Shown: positions 35,396 through 44,571 of the stretch, in pieces
Numbering within the stretch: position 1 is the first letter of the stretch
Layout: every line of letters begins with the position of its first letter
The notes under the pieces: model-generated
Database searches by the model: none
What the model was told of the DNA's origin: nothing
The model's input: only the letters and a program-made list of their open reading frames with translations
NCBI GenBank assembly: GCA_016806715.1
Contig: CP060531.1
Coordinates: forward strand, 1,101,966 to 1,165,965
Reading direction: 5' to 3'
Source: Thermoplasmatales archaeon
GTDB taxonomy: Archaea > Thermoplasmatota > Thermoplasmata > Thermoplasmatales > Thermoplasmataceae
DNA: 64,000 bases
Made by a program: the position numbers and the translations under genes

Positions 35396-36283
35396 ATGAC
35401 TGATCTCCTTCAAGAAATTGAGCAGAAACGGGACGTTGTTCGAAAAATCGTCGACGAGGAAATTCGTAAGCGGGACGAGGCCTCTGATGATAGCCATCAT
35501 TTTGCGGAACAAAGGGACATTCTTAACGCCAAGGTTCGTGAAATGAGGGAAGACGTCAAGAAAAAAATTGCAGAAAAGAATGAGCTTATCGACAAAGTCC
35601 AGAAAATGAGGGCCGACAAGGAAGACCACTATGCCAAACTTTCTGAATTAAGGAAGGAATACAGACGTATAAGGGACACTTCGAATATTCAAGGCATCGA
35701 TCCAAAGGACCTCAGAATGATGGAGAAGGAACTTCAGAGACTTGAAATCAGGCAACAGACCACTGAACTCAACAAGGCAGAGGAACTGAAAATCGTGTCA
35801 GAGATTAAGAAACTGACAATTGAAATCAAGAAAATGAAGAAACAGAGGGACGTGGAGCTTGAAGGCAACGATAAAATCAAGGCAATAAACGATCAGATCA
35901 AGGTAGAGAAGGACAGCGGAGAAGCCCTGAAAAAGGACATAGAGGGAATTTCAAACCAGATAACTGAAATTAGTGAGTCCATTAACTCCCAGCTCCAGGA
36001 ACTGGATGAAGTAAGGAAGAAAGCTGACGAATATCATGAGCAGTTCATCAAGCTGAGCCAGGAATCAGAGCGCCGACACGAAGCATTTATCCAGGCAAGG
36101 AACGACTTGCGCGATATGGAGAAAGTAATATCAAGCATAAGGACAAAGACAAAAACCACCAAGAAAAAGGAGAAGGAAGGAGAATTACAGAAAACTGCAA
36201 CCACTCTCTTTGAAAAATTCAAGAATGGTGAGCAGTTGACCACAGAAGATCTGCTCGTCCTCCAAAAAGCAGGTTTCCTGTAA
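35396..36283 (+). CDS. Archaeal coiled-coil protein (COG1340-like)
   Basis: Nearly the whole 295 aa is predicted coiled coil, with heptad-like KKIAEKNELIDKVQKMRADK, ELNKAEELKIVSEIKKLTIE and similar stretches. A short non-coil end reads LFEKFKNGEQLTTEDLLVLQ, a helical hairpin often seen at the C-terminus of this archaeal family. The function is unknown; such proteins are proposed scaffolds or ribosome-associated factors. It is a single gene with its own AT-rich upstream region. Confidence 0.8.
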   Translation: MTDLLQEIEQKRDVVRKIVDEEIRKRDEASDDSHHFAEQRDILNAKVREMREDVKKKIAEKNELIDKVQKMRADKEDHYAKLSELRKEYRRIRDTSNIQGIDPKDLRMMEKELQRLEIRQQTTELNKAEELKIVSEIKKLTIEIKKMKKQRDVELEGNDKIKAINDQIKVEKDSGEALKKDIEGISNQITEISESINSQLQELDEVRKKADEYHEQFIKLSQESERRHEAFIQARNDLRDMEKVISSIRTKTKTTKKKEKEGELQKTATTLFEKFKNGEQLTTEDLLVLQKAGFL

Positions 36284-36515
36284 ATTCAGCAGTATGCAGG
36301 AATTTTGACAGGAGTATATAGATGACCCACTGGGCCTAATGTGGGTGTTGTTCTGGCCCTTATTTGTTTAAATAATTTCTACTATAGCCCGTTTAACGGT
36401 TTCTATGCCAAGATCCTTCCCGTAAAAGTTGACTCCTTAGCGACTCGTTACACGTTCACGGCAGGAAGGTTCAAACAACTGTCCGCCCAAGAGTAGGAAA
36501 AATATAGATTTCCAG
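36284..36515. other. Intergenic region after the coiled-coil gene
   Basis: About 230 nt between convergent genes. No open frame or RNA-like structure is recognised. Confidence 0.35.
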
Positions 36516-37607
36516 TCAGGCTTCGTCATCCAGTATCTCGGATGAAAGAGAGACATTGTATATTCTTGATTTGCTTTGAAGATTGAGCTTAGGAGAAAGA
36601 ACGCTTTCGATGATCTCACAGTCTTCCCCTATGGCTGTGTGTTTCATTATCACTGATTTCTCTATCCTGCTACCGCGTTGAACTCTTGTATTGTCCATCA
36701 TTATGGAATCCTCTATGGTCACGTTATCCCCGATGTTCACGCCGTTATAAATCGCGGACCCCTTTATGGTTACATCCTTCCCGATAGTTACATTTTCCCC
36801 TATAAATATGGGTCCATCCACCCTGAGACCGTCAACTGTCTCAATCGGAGTCTTTATTATGGCCTTTCCAGTGAACCCATTTCCTGTGATCTTTGTGCCG
36901 TATTTTTCTGTCATCAGCTGGTTTGCCAGGATCATGTCCTTTGGCCTGCCTGCATCCAGCCATGTTCCCTCTGCAGGATAGCCCACGATCCTCAACCCCT
37001 CCTTCAGCAGCTTTGGAAAAAGGTCTTTAGCAAAATCATATGGTATACCCGATGGAATTGAATCAAGGATTTCAGGTTCCATGACATATATGCCTGTGTT
37101 TATCAGGTTCGAAAATGATTGATCGGGTGAAGGTTTCTCAAGGAATCTTGTAATAGTATTATCCTTAAGCTCCACGATACCAAACTGCGACGTGTCATCT
37201 ACGCGTGTAAGTGCTATTGTTAGCTTAGCTTTCTCCTTTCTGTGAAATTTTATTATCTCTCCAATATTGAAATCGGACAGTGTGTCGCCACTCCCCACTA
37301 TAAACGTATCATCGATGAATTTTGAGACTAGCTTGACGCTTCCTGCTGTGCCGGCGGGTTCCTTCTCGACGGAAAAAAGGATATTCTGATCCTCATTCTT
37401 GAACGCAAGAACTCCATTTATTAAGGATTCAAATTTATAACCGGTCGTTATGATAGCATCCTTTATTCCTGCCCTGAAGTAGGAATCCAGCGCGAAGCCT
37501 ATGCAGGGTTTCCCTGCTATTGGAACAAGTGGTTTTGGTATAGAATAAGTTATCGGTCGTAACCTGGTGCCTTTTCCTCCGGCCATGATGACCGCTTTCA
37601 GAGTCAT
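36516..37607 (-). CDS. NDP-sugar pyrophosphorylase (nucleotidyltransferase plus hexapeptide domain)
   Basis: Transfers a nucleotide to a sugar 1-phosphate to make an activated sugar for glycan or lipid glycosylation. The N-terminal catalytic signature AVIMAGGKGTRLRPIT is followed by KPLVPIAGKP; the central GSGDTLSDFNIGEII supplies the Mg2+ Asp. From ~240 left-handed beta-helix hexapeptide repeats follow (IFIGENVTIGKDVTIKGSAI, NVTIEDSIM). 363 aa. The sugar cannot be told (mannose-1-P or glucose-1-P type). An insertion element begins about 60 nt upstream of its start. Confidence 0.85.
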   Translation of the reverse strand: MTLKAVIMAGGKGTRLRPITYSIPKPLVPIAGKPCIGFALDSYFRAGIKDAIITTGYKFESLINGVLAFKNEDQNILFSVEKEPAGTAGSVKLVSKFIDDTFIVGSGDTLSDFNIGEIIKFHRKEKAKLTIALTRVDDTSQFGIVELKDNTITRFLEKPSPDQSFSNLINTGIYVMEPEILDSIPSGIPYDFAKDLFPKLLKEGLRIVGYPAEGTWLDAGRPKDMILANQLMTEKYGTKITGNGFTGKAIIKTPIETVDGLRVDGPIFIGENVTIGKDVTIKGSAIYNGVNIGDNVTIEDSIMMDNTRVQRGSRIEKSVIMKHTAIGEDCEIIESVLSPKLNLQSKSRIYNVSLSSEILDDEA

Positions 37608-37667
37608 TATTTATCGATCGCTATATTATAGATTAATCTTTAGGCTAACAAGCAGTTCTAAGGAAAA

Positions 37668-39039
37668 GACATTTTCTAAAAACCCCCTCGCATCTTCAGT
37701 ACCGTCTGACTCATGTTCACGGGTCAATGTTCTTTGGAATGCCTATTTTGGAGGTAAATTTGCATAAATTTAGACCAGAAGGTTTATTCATGCGATCCCG
37801 ATCATTATGCATGGACATAATGAATTACGGTCTCCGCGAGAAATATGAACAGTTGAAGAAGTTTGGAGACAGGCTTTCAGACATGAAGATAATAATCGAT
37901 TGGGACCGGATCAGTCCCATGCTCAATGACCTTTACAGAAATGACACTGAAAAGGGAGGCAGACCCAATTTTGATCCCGTATTCATGATCAGGATCATGT
38001 TCCTCCAGTCTCTATACGGCCTGGTTGACGAGGCCATGGAGATCGAACTCTACTCAAATATAAGATTCATCAACTTCCTTGATTATCCAGATAGGGTACC
38101 GGATGCCAGAACCATATGGCTGTTCCGGGAACGGTTATCTGAAAACAGCAAGGACAAGAAGATATGGAAAGAGATATGGAATCAATTCCGGGAGAAGGGC
38201 ATCACCATAAAGAAGGGAACAATACAGGATGCCACATTCATTGAATCCGATCCAGGCCATGGAAAGAGGAAGAAAGGTGACGGAACCACACCGATCGATC
38301 CTGTATTCCAGGAGAAACCGGCTGAACAGGAAAAACAGGAAGCGGGGATGTCAAAGAAAGAGTTGAAAGCGGCAAAGAAGATCGAGAAGGAACGAAAAAA
38401 GAAAGAGAGATCAGAAGAAAGGAAGAACGCAAGGACCCGTCGATCCAAAGACGGAACATGGACTGTGAAGAACAAGAAGTCGCACTTCGGGTACAAGCTC
38501 CACACGATCCAGGATGCAGGCAACGACATGATACTGAACTATGCCACGACCACAGCCTCCGTACATGATTCACAGATCGATCTTTCCATTCCAGGTATCG
38601 TGAATTACAAGGACAAGGGCTATTTCGGTGTCGATGGAAGGGGGATAGACGCAGCCATGGATAAGGCTGTCAGAGGGCATAAGCTTCCGATGAAGAGTAT
38701 CCGCCGCAACCGGCGGATAACAAGAAAACGATCAAGAGGTGAAAGACCATATTCTGTCATGAAGGGAATATTCCACGGCGGTCATGTATTCATTACTACG
38801 GTGCCGAGGGTGAGGGTCAAGAACATGTTCATGTGCCTGGGGCACAACCTGATCTGCATGGTAGGAATGAAAAGGAAGGGCGTGATAGGATGATCTCTAT
38901 AAGACTCGTAAAAAATGATAAAAGATAAAGGACGGATTGAAAGAAATAACGATCCTTGACCAGCTTTATACATGAATTTATGATGTTTCAACCTGACAGG
39001 AAAACCCTTGACAAAATTAATAAGTTGTTAGAAATTGTC
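37668..39039 (+). mobile_element. IS5-like insertion sequence
   Basis: A 1372-bp element with imperfect terminal inverted repeats: left GACATTTTCTAAAAAC (37668-37683) and, read outward from the right, GACAATTTCTAACAAC (39039 back to 39024), matching at 14 of 16 positions. Both ends abut AAAA, a possible 4-bp target duplication. It encloses one transposase gene. It inserted between the NDP-sugar gene and the 3' end of the urocanase gene without cutting either. Confidence 0.6.
37790..38893 (+). CDS. IS5-family DDE transposase
   Basis: Cut-and-paste transposase. N-terminal IS5-type region: FDPVFMIRIMFLQSLYGLVD, then RFINFLDYPDRVPDARTIW. The DDE core begins at IQDATFIESD; TWTVKNKKSHFGYKLHTIQD holds the usual conserved stretch, and NYKDKGYFG contributes the second Asp. 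The C-terminal RNRRITRKRSRGERPYSVMK carries the conserved R...E. A highly charged insert (KKELKAAKKIEKERKKKERS) lies in the middle. About 367 aa from ATG 37790; ATG 37811 is also possible. No frameshift is seen, so it may be active. Confidence 0.88.
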   Translation: MRSRSLCMDIMNYGLREKYEQLKKFGDRLSDMKIIIDWDRISPMLNDLYRNDTEKGGRPNFDPVFMIRIMFLQSLYGLVDEAMEIELYSNIRFINFLDYPDRVPDARTIWLFRERLSENSKDKKIWKEIWNQFREKGITIKKGTIQDATFIESDPGHGKRKKGDGTTPIDPVFQEKPAEQEKQEAGMSKKELKAAKKIEKERKKKERSEERKNARTRRSKDGTWTVKNKKSHFGYKLHTIQDAGNDMILNYATTTASVHDSQIDLSIPGIVNYKDKGYFGVDGRGIDAAMDKAVRGHKLPMKSIRRNRRITRKRSRGERPYSVMKGIFHGGHVFITTVPRVRVKNMFMCLGHNLICMVGMKRKGVIG

Positions 39040-39044
39040 AAAAA

Positions 39045-40700
39045 TTAGAAATATGGGGTCCTGAATTTCGGTTTCCCCTTTATTAGGTTGATAGACGATT
39101 CATATCCGGCATCTGCATGCCTGATGACTCCAAGCCCCGGATCTGCGTTCAATACTCTCCTCATCCTTTTTTCAGCATCCCGGGTTCCATCCGCCACAAT
39201 AACGAACCCTCCGTGTATGGCATTCCCGATGCCTGTTCCGCCTCCGTGATGCAGTGACACCCAGGACGCCCCAGATATTGCATTCAGGATCACATTCAGG
39301 ACCGGCCAGTCTGCAATTGCGTCACTGCCGTCCTTCATTGCCTCTGTTTCACGGTAAGGTGAGGCAACTGATCCAGTGTCATGGTGATCCCTTCCTATGG
39401 CTACGGGACCACTGATTTTGCCATCATGAACCATGTTATTGATCATTACCCCAATCTGTTCCCTCTCACCGTATGCAGCATAACATATCCTTGCAGGAAG
39501 TCCCTGAAAGTGCACCTTTTCCTTTGCAAGCGAGATCCATGCTGCAAGGTGCGGGTTCGATTTTGAAAACATCCTGATGAGCTCGTCATCTATCCTGTAA
39601 ATATCTTCCTTTTCACCGGTCAGTGCAACCCACCTGAATGGTCCCGATCCAACCGCGAACAGGTCTCTTATGTATGCTGGAACATAGCCTGGTATCTGGA
39701 AAGCATCCTTCATCCCCGCCTCCTGTGCTCTTCCCCGAAGGTTATTTCCATAGTCAAATACTTTTGACCCTCCCGCTTTAAACCTGAGTATGGCCTGGAC
39801 TTCCTTCACGATTGATGCATAAACCATCTTGTGATATCTATCAATATCGCTGGATCTCAATGAATCTGCCTCACTCAGCGAGAGACCTTCCGGGATATAA
39901 CCTATATTTATATCATGGGCAGCAGTTTGGTCTGTTACAACATCAGGAACTATCCCCATCTTGTTCAGCTCTGTATATACTGTTGCTGCGTTTCCCAGAA
40001 GTCCAATAGATAGCGCTCTTCCATCCCTTATTGCATCGTCCTTCATTTTGAGGGCTTTTTCCAGGGAATCAGTCTCTACGTCGAGATACCGGTCGTGAAG
40101 CCTTCTTTTTATCTTTGTCTCATCAATCTCAACGATTATTCCTACGCCATTGTTCATTGTTATAGCCAGTGGCTGTGCGCCTCCCATCTCCCCAAGCCCC
40201 GAGGAAAGTACCCATTTTCCACTGAGGTCACTCATTCCGAACTCTTTGTTTGCAAGGGCATACAGTGTTTCATAGGTTCCCTGTAACACTCCCTGTGTGC
40301 CGATATAAATCCACGAACCAGCGGTCATCTGGCCGAACATTGTGAGTCCCTTACGTTCAAGCTCCCAGAATATATCATCAGTAGCCCATTTTGGCACTAT
40401 CTGTGCATTTGATATTATAACGCGGGGCACGTCGGTACTGGTCCTGAAAATGCCCACGGGCTTTCCTGACTGTATAAGGAGTGTTTCGTCGTTGTCCATT
40501 GATTTCAGCGAAGCAACAATCCTGTCAAAGGCATCCCAGTTCCTTGCTGCCTTTCCTTTACCCCCATAAACGATCAGATTTTCCGGGTCCTTGGCAACCT
40601 CCGGGTCGAGATTGTTCATCAAGAGTCTGAGTGCACCTTCCTGCTGCCATCCCTTTGTATTCAGGGTCTTGCCCCTTGGGGCACTAACTGTATCATGCAT
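39045..40700 (-). CDS. hutU: Urocanate hydratase
   Basis: Second step of histidine breakdown: urocanate to imidazolonepropionate, using a tightly bound NAD+. The family is unmistakable over 551 aa: [67 protein letters not shown] and [19 protein letters not shown]. No hutH, hutI or formiminoglutamase gene is adjacent, so the rest of the pathway must lie elsewhere. Its 3' end is 5 nt from the IS5-like right end. Confidence 0.93.
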   Translation of the reverse strand: MHDTVSAPRGKTLNTKGWQQEGALRLLMNNLDPEVAKDPENLIVYGGKGKAARNWDAFDRIVASLKSMDNDETLLIQSGKPVGIFRTSTDVPRVIISNAQIVPKWATDDIFWELERKGLTMFGQMTAGSWIYIGTQGVLQGTYETLYALANKEFGMSDLSGKWVLSSGLGEMGGAQPLAITMNNGVGIIVEIDETKIKRRLHDRYLDVETDSLEKALKMKDDAIRDGRALSIGLLGNAATVYTELNKMGIVPDVVTDQTAAHDINIGYIPEGLSLSEADSLRSSDIDRYHKMVYASIVKEVQAILRFKAGGSKVFDYGNNLRGRAQEAGMKDAFQIPGYVPAYIRDLFAVGSGPFRWVALTGEKEDIYRIDDELIRMFSKSNPHLAAWISLAKEKVHFQGLPARICYAAYGEREQIGVMINNMVHDGKISGPVAIGRDHHDTGSVASPYRETEAMKDGSDAIADWPVLNVILNAISGASWVSLHHGGGTGIGNAIHGGFVIVADGTRDAEKRMRRVLNADPGLGVIRHADAGYESSINLIKGKPKFRTPYF

Positions 40701-41060
40701 AAGATCAGATGTTTATCCCAATAACGGTGATTAATTTTTACTATAGTCCTCACTGGAAAATTTCCAATCCTACTGTCGGGGAAGACGAAAGAGGTCATTG
40801 CAAAATACGGCGTCAAGAGTGTCTTATGCTTCCCACAATGACGTTTTGTGTTCCTTTGATTACATCTTTCCTTCTACATTTGTAGAAGAAACTGGTATGT
40901 TTGTTCCTTTACATGACTTCGTACATGCGGTGCCGTTAAACACTGAGCAATTCAACAAGCAATTCATGGAAATTCAAAGAGTATTTCCTCCCACTCTTGC
41001 AATCTGTGTTGGGTTCAATCATTATAAATAAGTACTTTGAATATTCTTGACCTGACAGTT
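40701..41060. other. Intergenic region upstream of the exonuclease III gene
   Basis: About 360 nt. A 77-codon frame (40798-41031, TTG start) is present, but I see no family motif. A TATA-like ATTATAAATA at 41021-41030 probably drives xth with a short leader. Confidence 0.4.
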
Positions 41061-41816
41061 ATGAAGTTTATTTCCTGGAACGTAAACGGCGTAAGATCTG
41101 CAGTGCAGAAAGGGCTCGTATCATTTATATTGGAAAGGAAACCAGATATCCTGGCGATTCAGGAGACAAAGTCCGATCACTTCGACATGCCATCTGATCT
41201 GGCAGAAGCTGGCTACAGGGTCTTCATAAATCCTGCAAGGAAGAAGGGATACAGCGGAACAATGATTCTGTCAAGGATTCCAGGAACAAGCGTGGTAAAC
41301 GGTATCGGGGACAACAGGTTTGACGATGAGGGAAGACTGCAGACAGCAGAAGTAAATGGCATTTACTTTGTAAACTCCTACTTCCCCAATTCACAAAGAG
41401 ACCTTGCAAGACTTGGCTTCAAGGAGGATTTTAACAGGCTGTTCCTGAATTACATATCCGGGCTTCAAAAGAGGATGCCGGTAATTGCCTGCGGTGATTT
41501 TAACGTAGCTCATACGGAACTCGACATTGCAAGGCCAAGAGAAAATAATGGAACGCACGGTTTTACGAAAGAAGAGCGCGATTCATTCGACACATTCCTT
41601 CAGGCTGGTTTCGTGGACACTTTCAGGATATTTACAAAGGATGGCGGGCACTACAGCTGGTGGTCCAACATGAACAACGCCAGGCAGAGAAACATAGGCT
41701 GGAGAATAGACTACTTCATTGCCTCCTTGCCACTGATATCAAGGATAAGGTCCTCTTCCATACTTGAAGATGTGAAAGGTTCTGATCATGCACCAATAGA
41801 GCTTGTTGTCGATTAG
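41061..41816 (+). CDS. xth: Exodeoxyribonuclease III (AP endonuclease)
   Basis: Repairs abasic sites by cutting 5' of them and has 3'-5' exonuclease activity. The endonuclease/exonuclease/phosphatase fold is complete: FISWNVNGVRSAVQKG, the metal Glu in LAIQETKSD, the N/D pair in CGDFNVAHTELDI, and the catalytic D-H in GSDHAPIEL. 251 aa from ATG 41061 (MKFISWN); the TTG at 41037 would add a non-family leader. It is convergent with purA, 3 nt apart. Confidence 0.93.
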   Translation: MKFISWNVNGVRSAVQKGLVSFILERKPDILAIQETKSDHFDMPSDLAEAGYRVFINPARKKGYSGTMILSRIPGTSVVNGIGDNRFDDEGRLQTAEVNGIYFVNSYFPNSQRDLARLGFKEDFNRLFLNYISGLQKRMPVIACGDFNVAHTELDIARPRENNGTHGFTKEERDSFDTFLQAGFVDTFRIFTKDGGHYSWWSNMNNARQRNIGWRIDYFIASLPLISRIRSSSILEDVKGSDHAPIELVVD

Positions 41817-41819
41817 GGT

Positions 41820-43103
41820 TTACATTTTCCTATGTATGGTCATCTCACGATTTTCTCCTATGGAGGCGACTTCTATCTTCTTCCCGGTTCCCTCCTCAAT
41901 ATAACGTAGATAATCGTACATCTCATCCGGGAGTGACTCAAAGCCGGTTTTCACGTATTTCAAGGCATCTTCCTTGCCAAATGTTTTCCATGGCTTAAGA
42001 TCCACATAAACAGGTTCTACAGATCCAATGTCCATGGATCCATCGAATTCATCAACGGTCTTCCCGTTTACTCTGTAGGATTCACATATCCTGAGTTTAT
42101 CTATTCCGCCAAGTGTGTCCAGCCTCGTTATTGCAAGAGTGTCAACATCGTTAAGTTTTATTGAGTACCTTAGGAGTGGAAAATCAAGCCATCCCATTCT
42201 CCTGGGCCTACCGGTTGTGGTTCCAAATTCCTGTCCCTTTTCCCTGAGATAATCTGATTCTTTTCCAGATATTTCCGTTGGAAATGGCCCGGATCCGACT
42301 TTTGATGTAAAGGCCTTCACAACTCCCATTATCCGCTCAACTTTCCTGACTGGAAAGCCCGTGCCGGACCATACAGATCCTGCAATTGTGTTTGACGAAG
42401 TTACGAATGGATAAATGCCAAAATCGACATCAAGCAAGGTCCCATTGGCCCCTTCGAACAGGATGCTCTTACCGTGTTCCAGATGCTGGTTAAGCACAAT
42501 CTGTACGTCGCAGAAATATTCTTGAAGCTTCTTTCCAGCTTCATACAGCTGGTCAGCAACCTTTTCCCTCTCAACAATGCCAGAAAACGGGGACCCTTCA
42601 AGAAGGGATTGTTTCATGGAATATATTATTCCTATTTTCTGTTTTAACAATTCCCTGGAGAGCAAGTCAATGACCCTGATTCCGGTTCTTGCGTATTTAT
42701 CCTCATAAGTTGGCCCTATGCCTTTCGCCGTTGTACCAATATTTCCAGACGATCTTTTAGACTCCTCAGCCTTGTCAAGGTACCTGTGTATCTCCGAAAC
42801 AACATGCGCCTTCTTGCTCAATAATATCTTCAGGTTTGGTCTGGATTTTTTCAGCATCTTGATCTCATCCACCAGGCTGATCGGATCGATCACCATCCCA
42901 TTTCCCAGCACAACTTCTCCAGCCCTTAGACTTCCAGAAGGGAGGAGGTGAAATTTGAACTTTCCAAGTTCACTGACTACTGTGTGGCCGGCATTGTTCC
43001 CTCCATTGAACCGCACGACAGAATCGTACTGGTCGCTGAGGTAATCGGTTATCTTGCCTTTACCCTCGTCGCCAAACTGAAGCCCGACCACGATAGTTAT
43101 CAT
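41820..43103 (-). CDS. purA: Adenylosuccinate synthetase
   Basis: Makes adenylosuccinate from IMP and aspartate with GTP, the first committed AMP step. Motifs: GLQFGDEGKGKITDYLS (P-loop with the catalytic Asp), NGGNNAGHTVV, GTTAKGIGPTYEDKYARTGI and FGTTTGRPRRMGWLD. 427 aa is the longer, bacterial/eukaryotic-sized form rather than the ~340-aa type of some archaea. I chose ATG 43103 (MITIVVGLQ) over GTG 43115. Confidence 0.94.
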   Translation of the reverse strand: MITIVVGLQFGDEGKGKITDYLSDQYDSVVRFNGGNNAGHTVVSELGKFKFHLLPSGSLRAGEVVLGNGMVIDPISLVDEIKMLKKSRPNLKILLSKKAHVVSEIHRYLDKAEESKRSSGNIGTTAKGIGPTYEDKYARTGIRVIDLLSRELLKQKIGIIYSMKQSLLEGSPFSGIVEREKVADQLYEAGKKLQEYFCDVQIVLNQHLEHGKSILFEGANGTLLDVDFGIYPFVTSSNTIAGSVWSGTGFPVRKVERIMGVVKAFTSKVGSGPFPTEISGKESDYLREKGQEFGTTTGRPRRMGWLDFPLLRYSIKLNDVDTLAITRLDTLGGIDKLRICESYRVNGKTVDEFDGSMDIGSVEPVYVDLKPWKTFGKEDALKYVKTGFESLPDEMYDYLRYIEEGTGKKIEVASIGENREMTIHRKM

Positions 43104-43306
43104 AACCTTACGCACTCCTTTCTTTCGTTAATTCTGAATTACCTGAGGCTAAAACAGATGTCCACAATTCTACCTCCACTCAATCTTCTCGACAGATAAA
43201 AATAATTTGATATCCGGCAGGATCGGAATTATTTATAATGCATATAAGCTGGTCAGAATATCAGGGAAAAGTATAATTTCCAATCTGCGATCATGAACGG
43301 ATCAAT

Positions 43307-44524
43307 TTGGCAGCAATCGAAGTAAGAAATAATTCTGAACTATTCGTTCCTGATAATCCCAGCATTGGTTATATTGAGGGAGACGGTATCGGACCCGATA
43401 TTTCAAAGACAGCCATTTCTGTATTAAATGCAGCCGTGGAAGTCGCTTATGGTGGTTCAAAGCATATTGAATGGAAGAAAATAATGGCTGGTGAAGAGGC
43501 ATATAAGAGCACGGGAAAGCATCTTCCACAGGAGTCGCTTGACGAGATTCGGAAGTCAGTAATCGTGCTCAAGGGTCCACTCACAACACCAATAGGTGAG
43601 GGATTCAGGAGCCTTAACGTCACCCTCAGGTTGCAGTTTGACCTGTATGCCAATATAAGGCCTGTCAGGTACTTTCCCGGTGTCCCGTCACCGGTCAAGA
43701 ATCCGGAAAAAATGAACATGGTTGTTTTTAGGGAAAATACCGAGGATCTATACGCAGGAATTGAGTGGAAGTATAATTCCGAAGAAGCTGCCAAGTTCAG
43801 GAAGTTCCTCTCAGATACTTACTCAGTAAAGCTGACTGATGACACTGGGGTTGGAGTTAAGCCCATCAGCAGGTTCAGGTCCAACCGGCTCGTGAGAATG
43901 GCCATTAAATATGCCATTAGCAACAAGAGGAGAAGCGTCACTCTCGTCCACAAGGGAAACATAATGAAGTATACGGAGGGAGCATTCAAGGAATGGGGTT
44001 ACGAGGTAGCAGCCTCCGAATTCAAGGATCAAACTGTAACTGAAGCAGAATACCTTAAAGCTCCTGAAAAATATTCAGATAAGATAGTTATAAAGGACAG
44101 GATCACCGACAATATGTTCCAGCAGGTTCTAACGAGAACAGAAGACTACGATGTCATAGCCACAACCAACCTGAATGGCGACTACCTTTCCGATGCTCTG
44201 GCGGCACAGGTAGGCGGACTGGGGATTGCACCAGGAGCCAATATCGGTGATGCATATGCGATATTTGAGGCTGTTCACGGAACTGCACCGAAGTATGCAA
44301 GCATGGATGTCGCAAATCCAACCTCTCTATTGCTTTCAGGCGCAATGATGCTCAAGCATATCGGCTGGGATGCCCCTTCCGAGATACTTGACAGTGCCAT
44401 AACTTTGGCGTACAAGGATCAGAAAGTAACCCAGGATCTTGCAAGGGTTCTCAACATAAAACCTCTCAAGTGTTCGGAATTTGGAAACGAGGTTATAAAG
44501 AGAATGAAACCGATCAAGCAGTGA
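43307..44524 (+). CDS. icd: Isocitrate dehydrogenase (NADP-type)
   Basis: Oxidises isocitrate to 2-oxoglutarate in the citric acid cycle. Features: IEGDGIGPDISKTAISVL (N-terminus), the phosphorylation/substrate loop RSLNVTLRLQFDLYANIRPV, VVFRENTEDLYAGIEW, LVHKGNIMKYTEG and GDAYAIFEAVHGTAPKYA. 405 aa is full length. The start is TTG 43307; the family N-terminus needs this frame, and the nearby ATG is in another frame. A strong hairpin with a T-run follows the stop. Confidence 0.93.
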   Translation: MAAIEVRNNSELFVPDNPSIGYIEGDGIGPDISKTAISVLNAAVEVAYGGSKHIEWKKIMAGEEAYKSTGKHLPQESLDEIRKSVIVLKGPLTTPIGEGFRSLNVTLRLQFDLYANIRPVRYFPGVPSPVKNPEKMNMVVFRENTEDLYAGIEWKYNSEEAAKFRKFLSDTYSVKLTDDTGVGVKPISRFRSNRLVRMAIKYAISNKRRSVTLVHKGNIMKYTEGAFKEWGYEVAASEFKDQTVTEAEYLKAPEKYSDKIVIKDRITDNMFQQVLTRTEDYDVIATTNLNGDYLSDALAAQVGGLGIAPGANIGDAYAIFEAVHGTAPKYASMDVANPTSLLLSGAMMLKHIGWDAPSEILDSAITLAYKDQKVTQDLARVLNIKPLKCSEFGNEVIKRMKPIKQ

Positions 44525-44539
44525 TTGGTTCAGAATGAG

Positions 44540-44560
44540 CCCCCGCTTGGGGGATTTTTT
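44540..44560 (+). terminator. Hairpin plus T-run terminator after icd
   Basis: CCCCC (44540-44544), loop GCTT, GGGGG (44549-44553), then A and six T. It lies 16 nt after the icd stop, between two convergent genes. It looks like a bacterial intrinsic terminator; in archaea the T-run alone can act. The stem would be read from either strand, but the T-run serves the icd side. Confidence 0.75.
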
Positions 44561-44571
44561 ACCGTTACTGC

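Noticed and set aside
40798-41031. 77-residue frame upstream of xth
   Set aside because: TTG start, no motif, and the TATA-like box of xth lies at its end; not enough support for a gene call.
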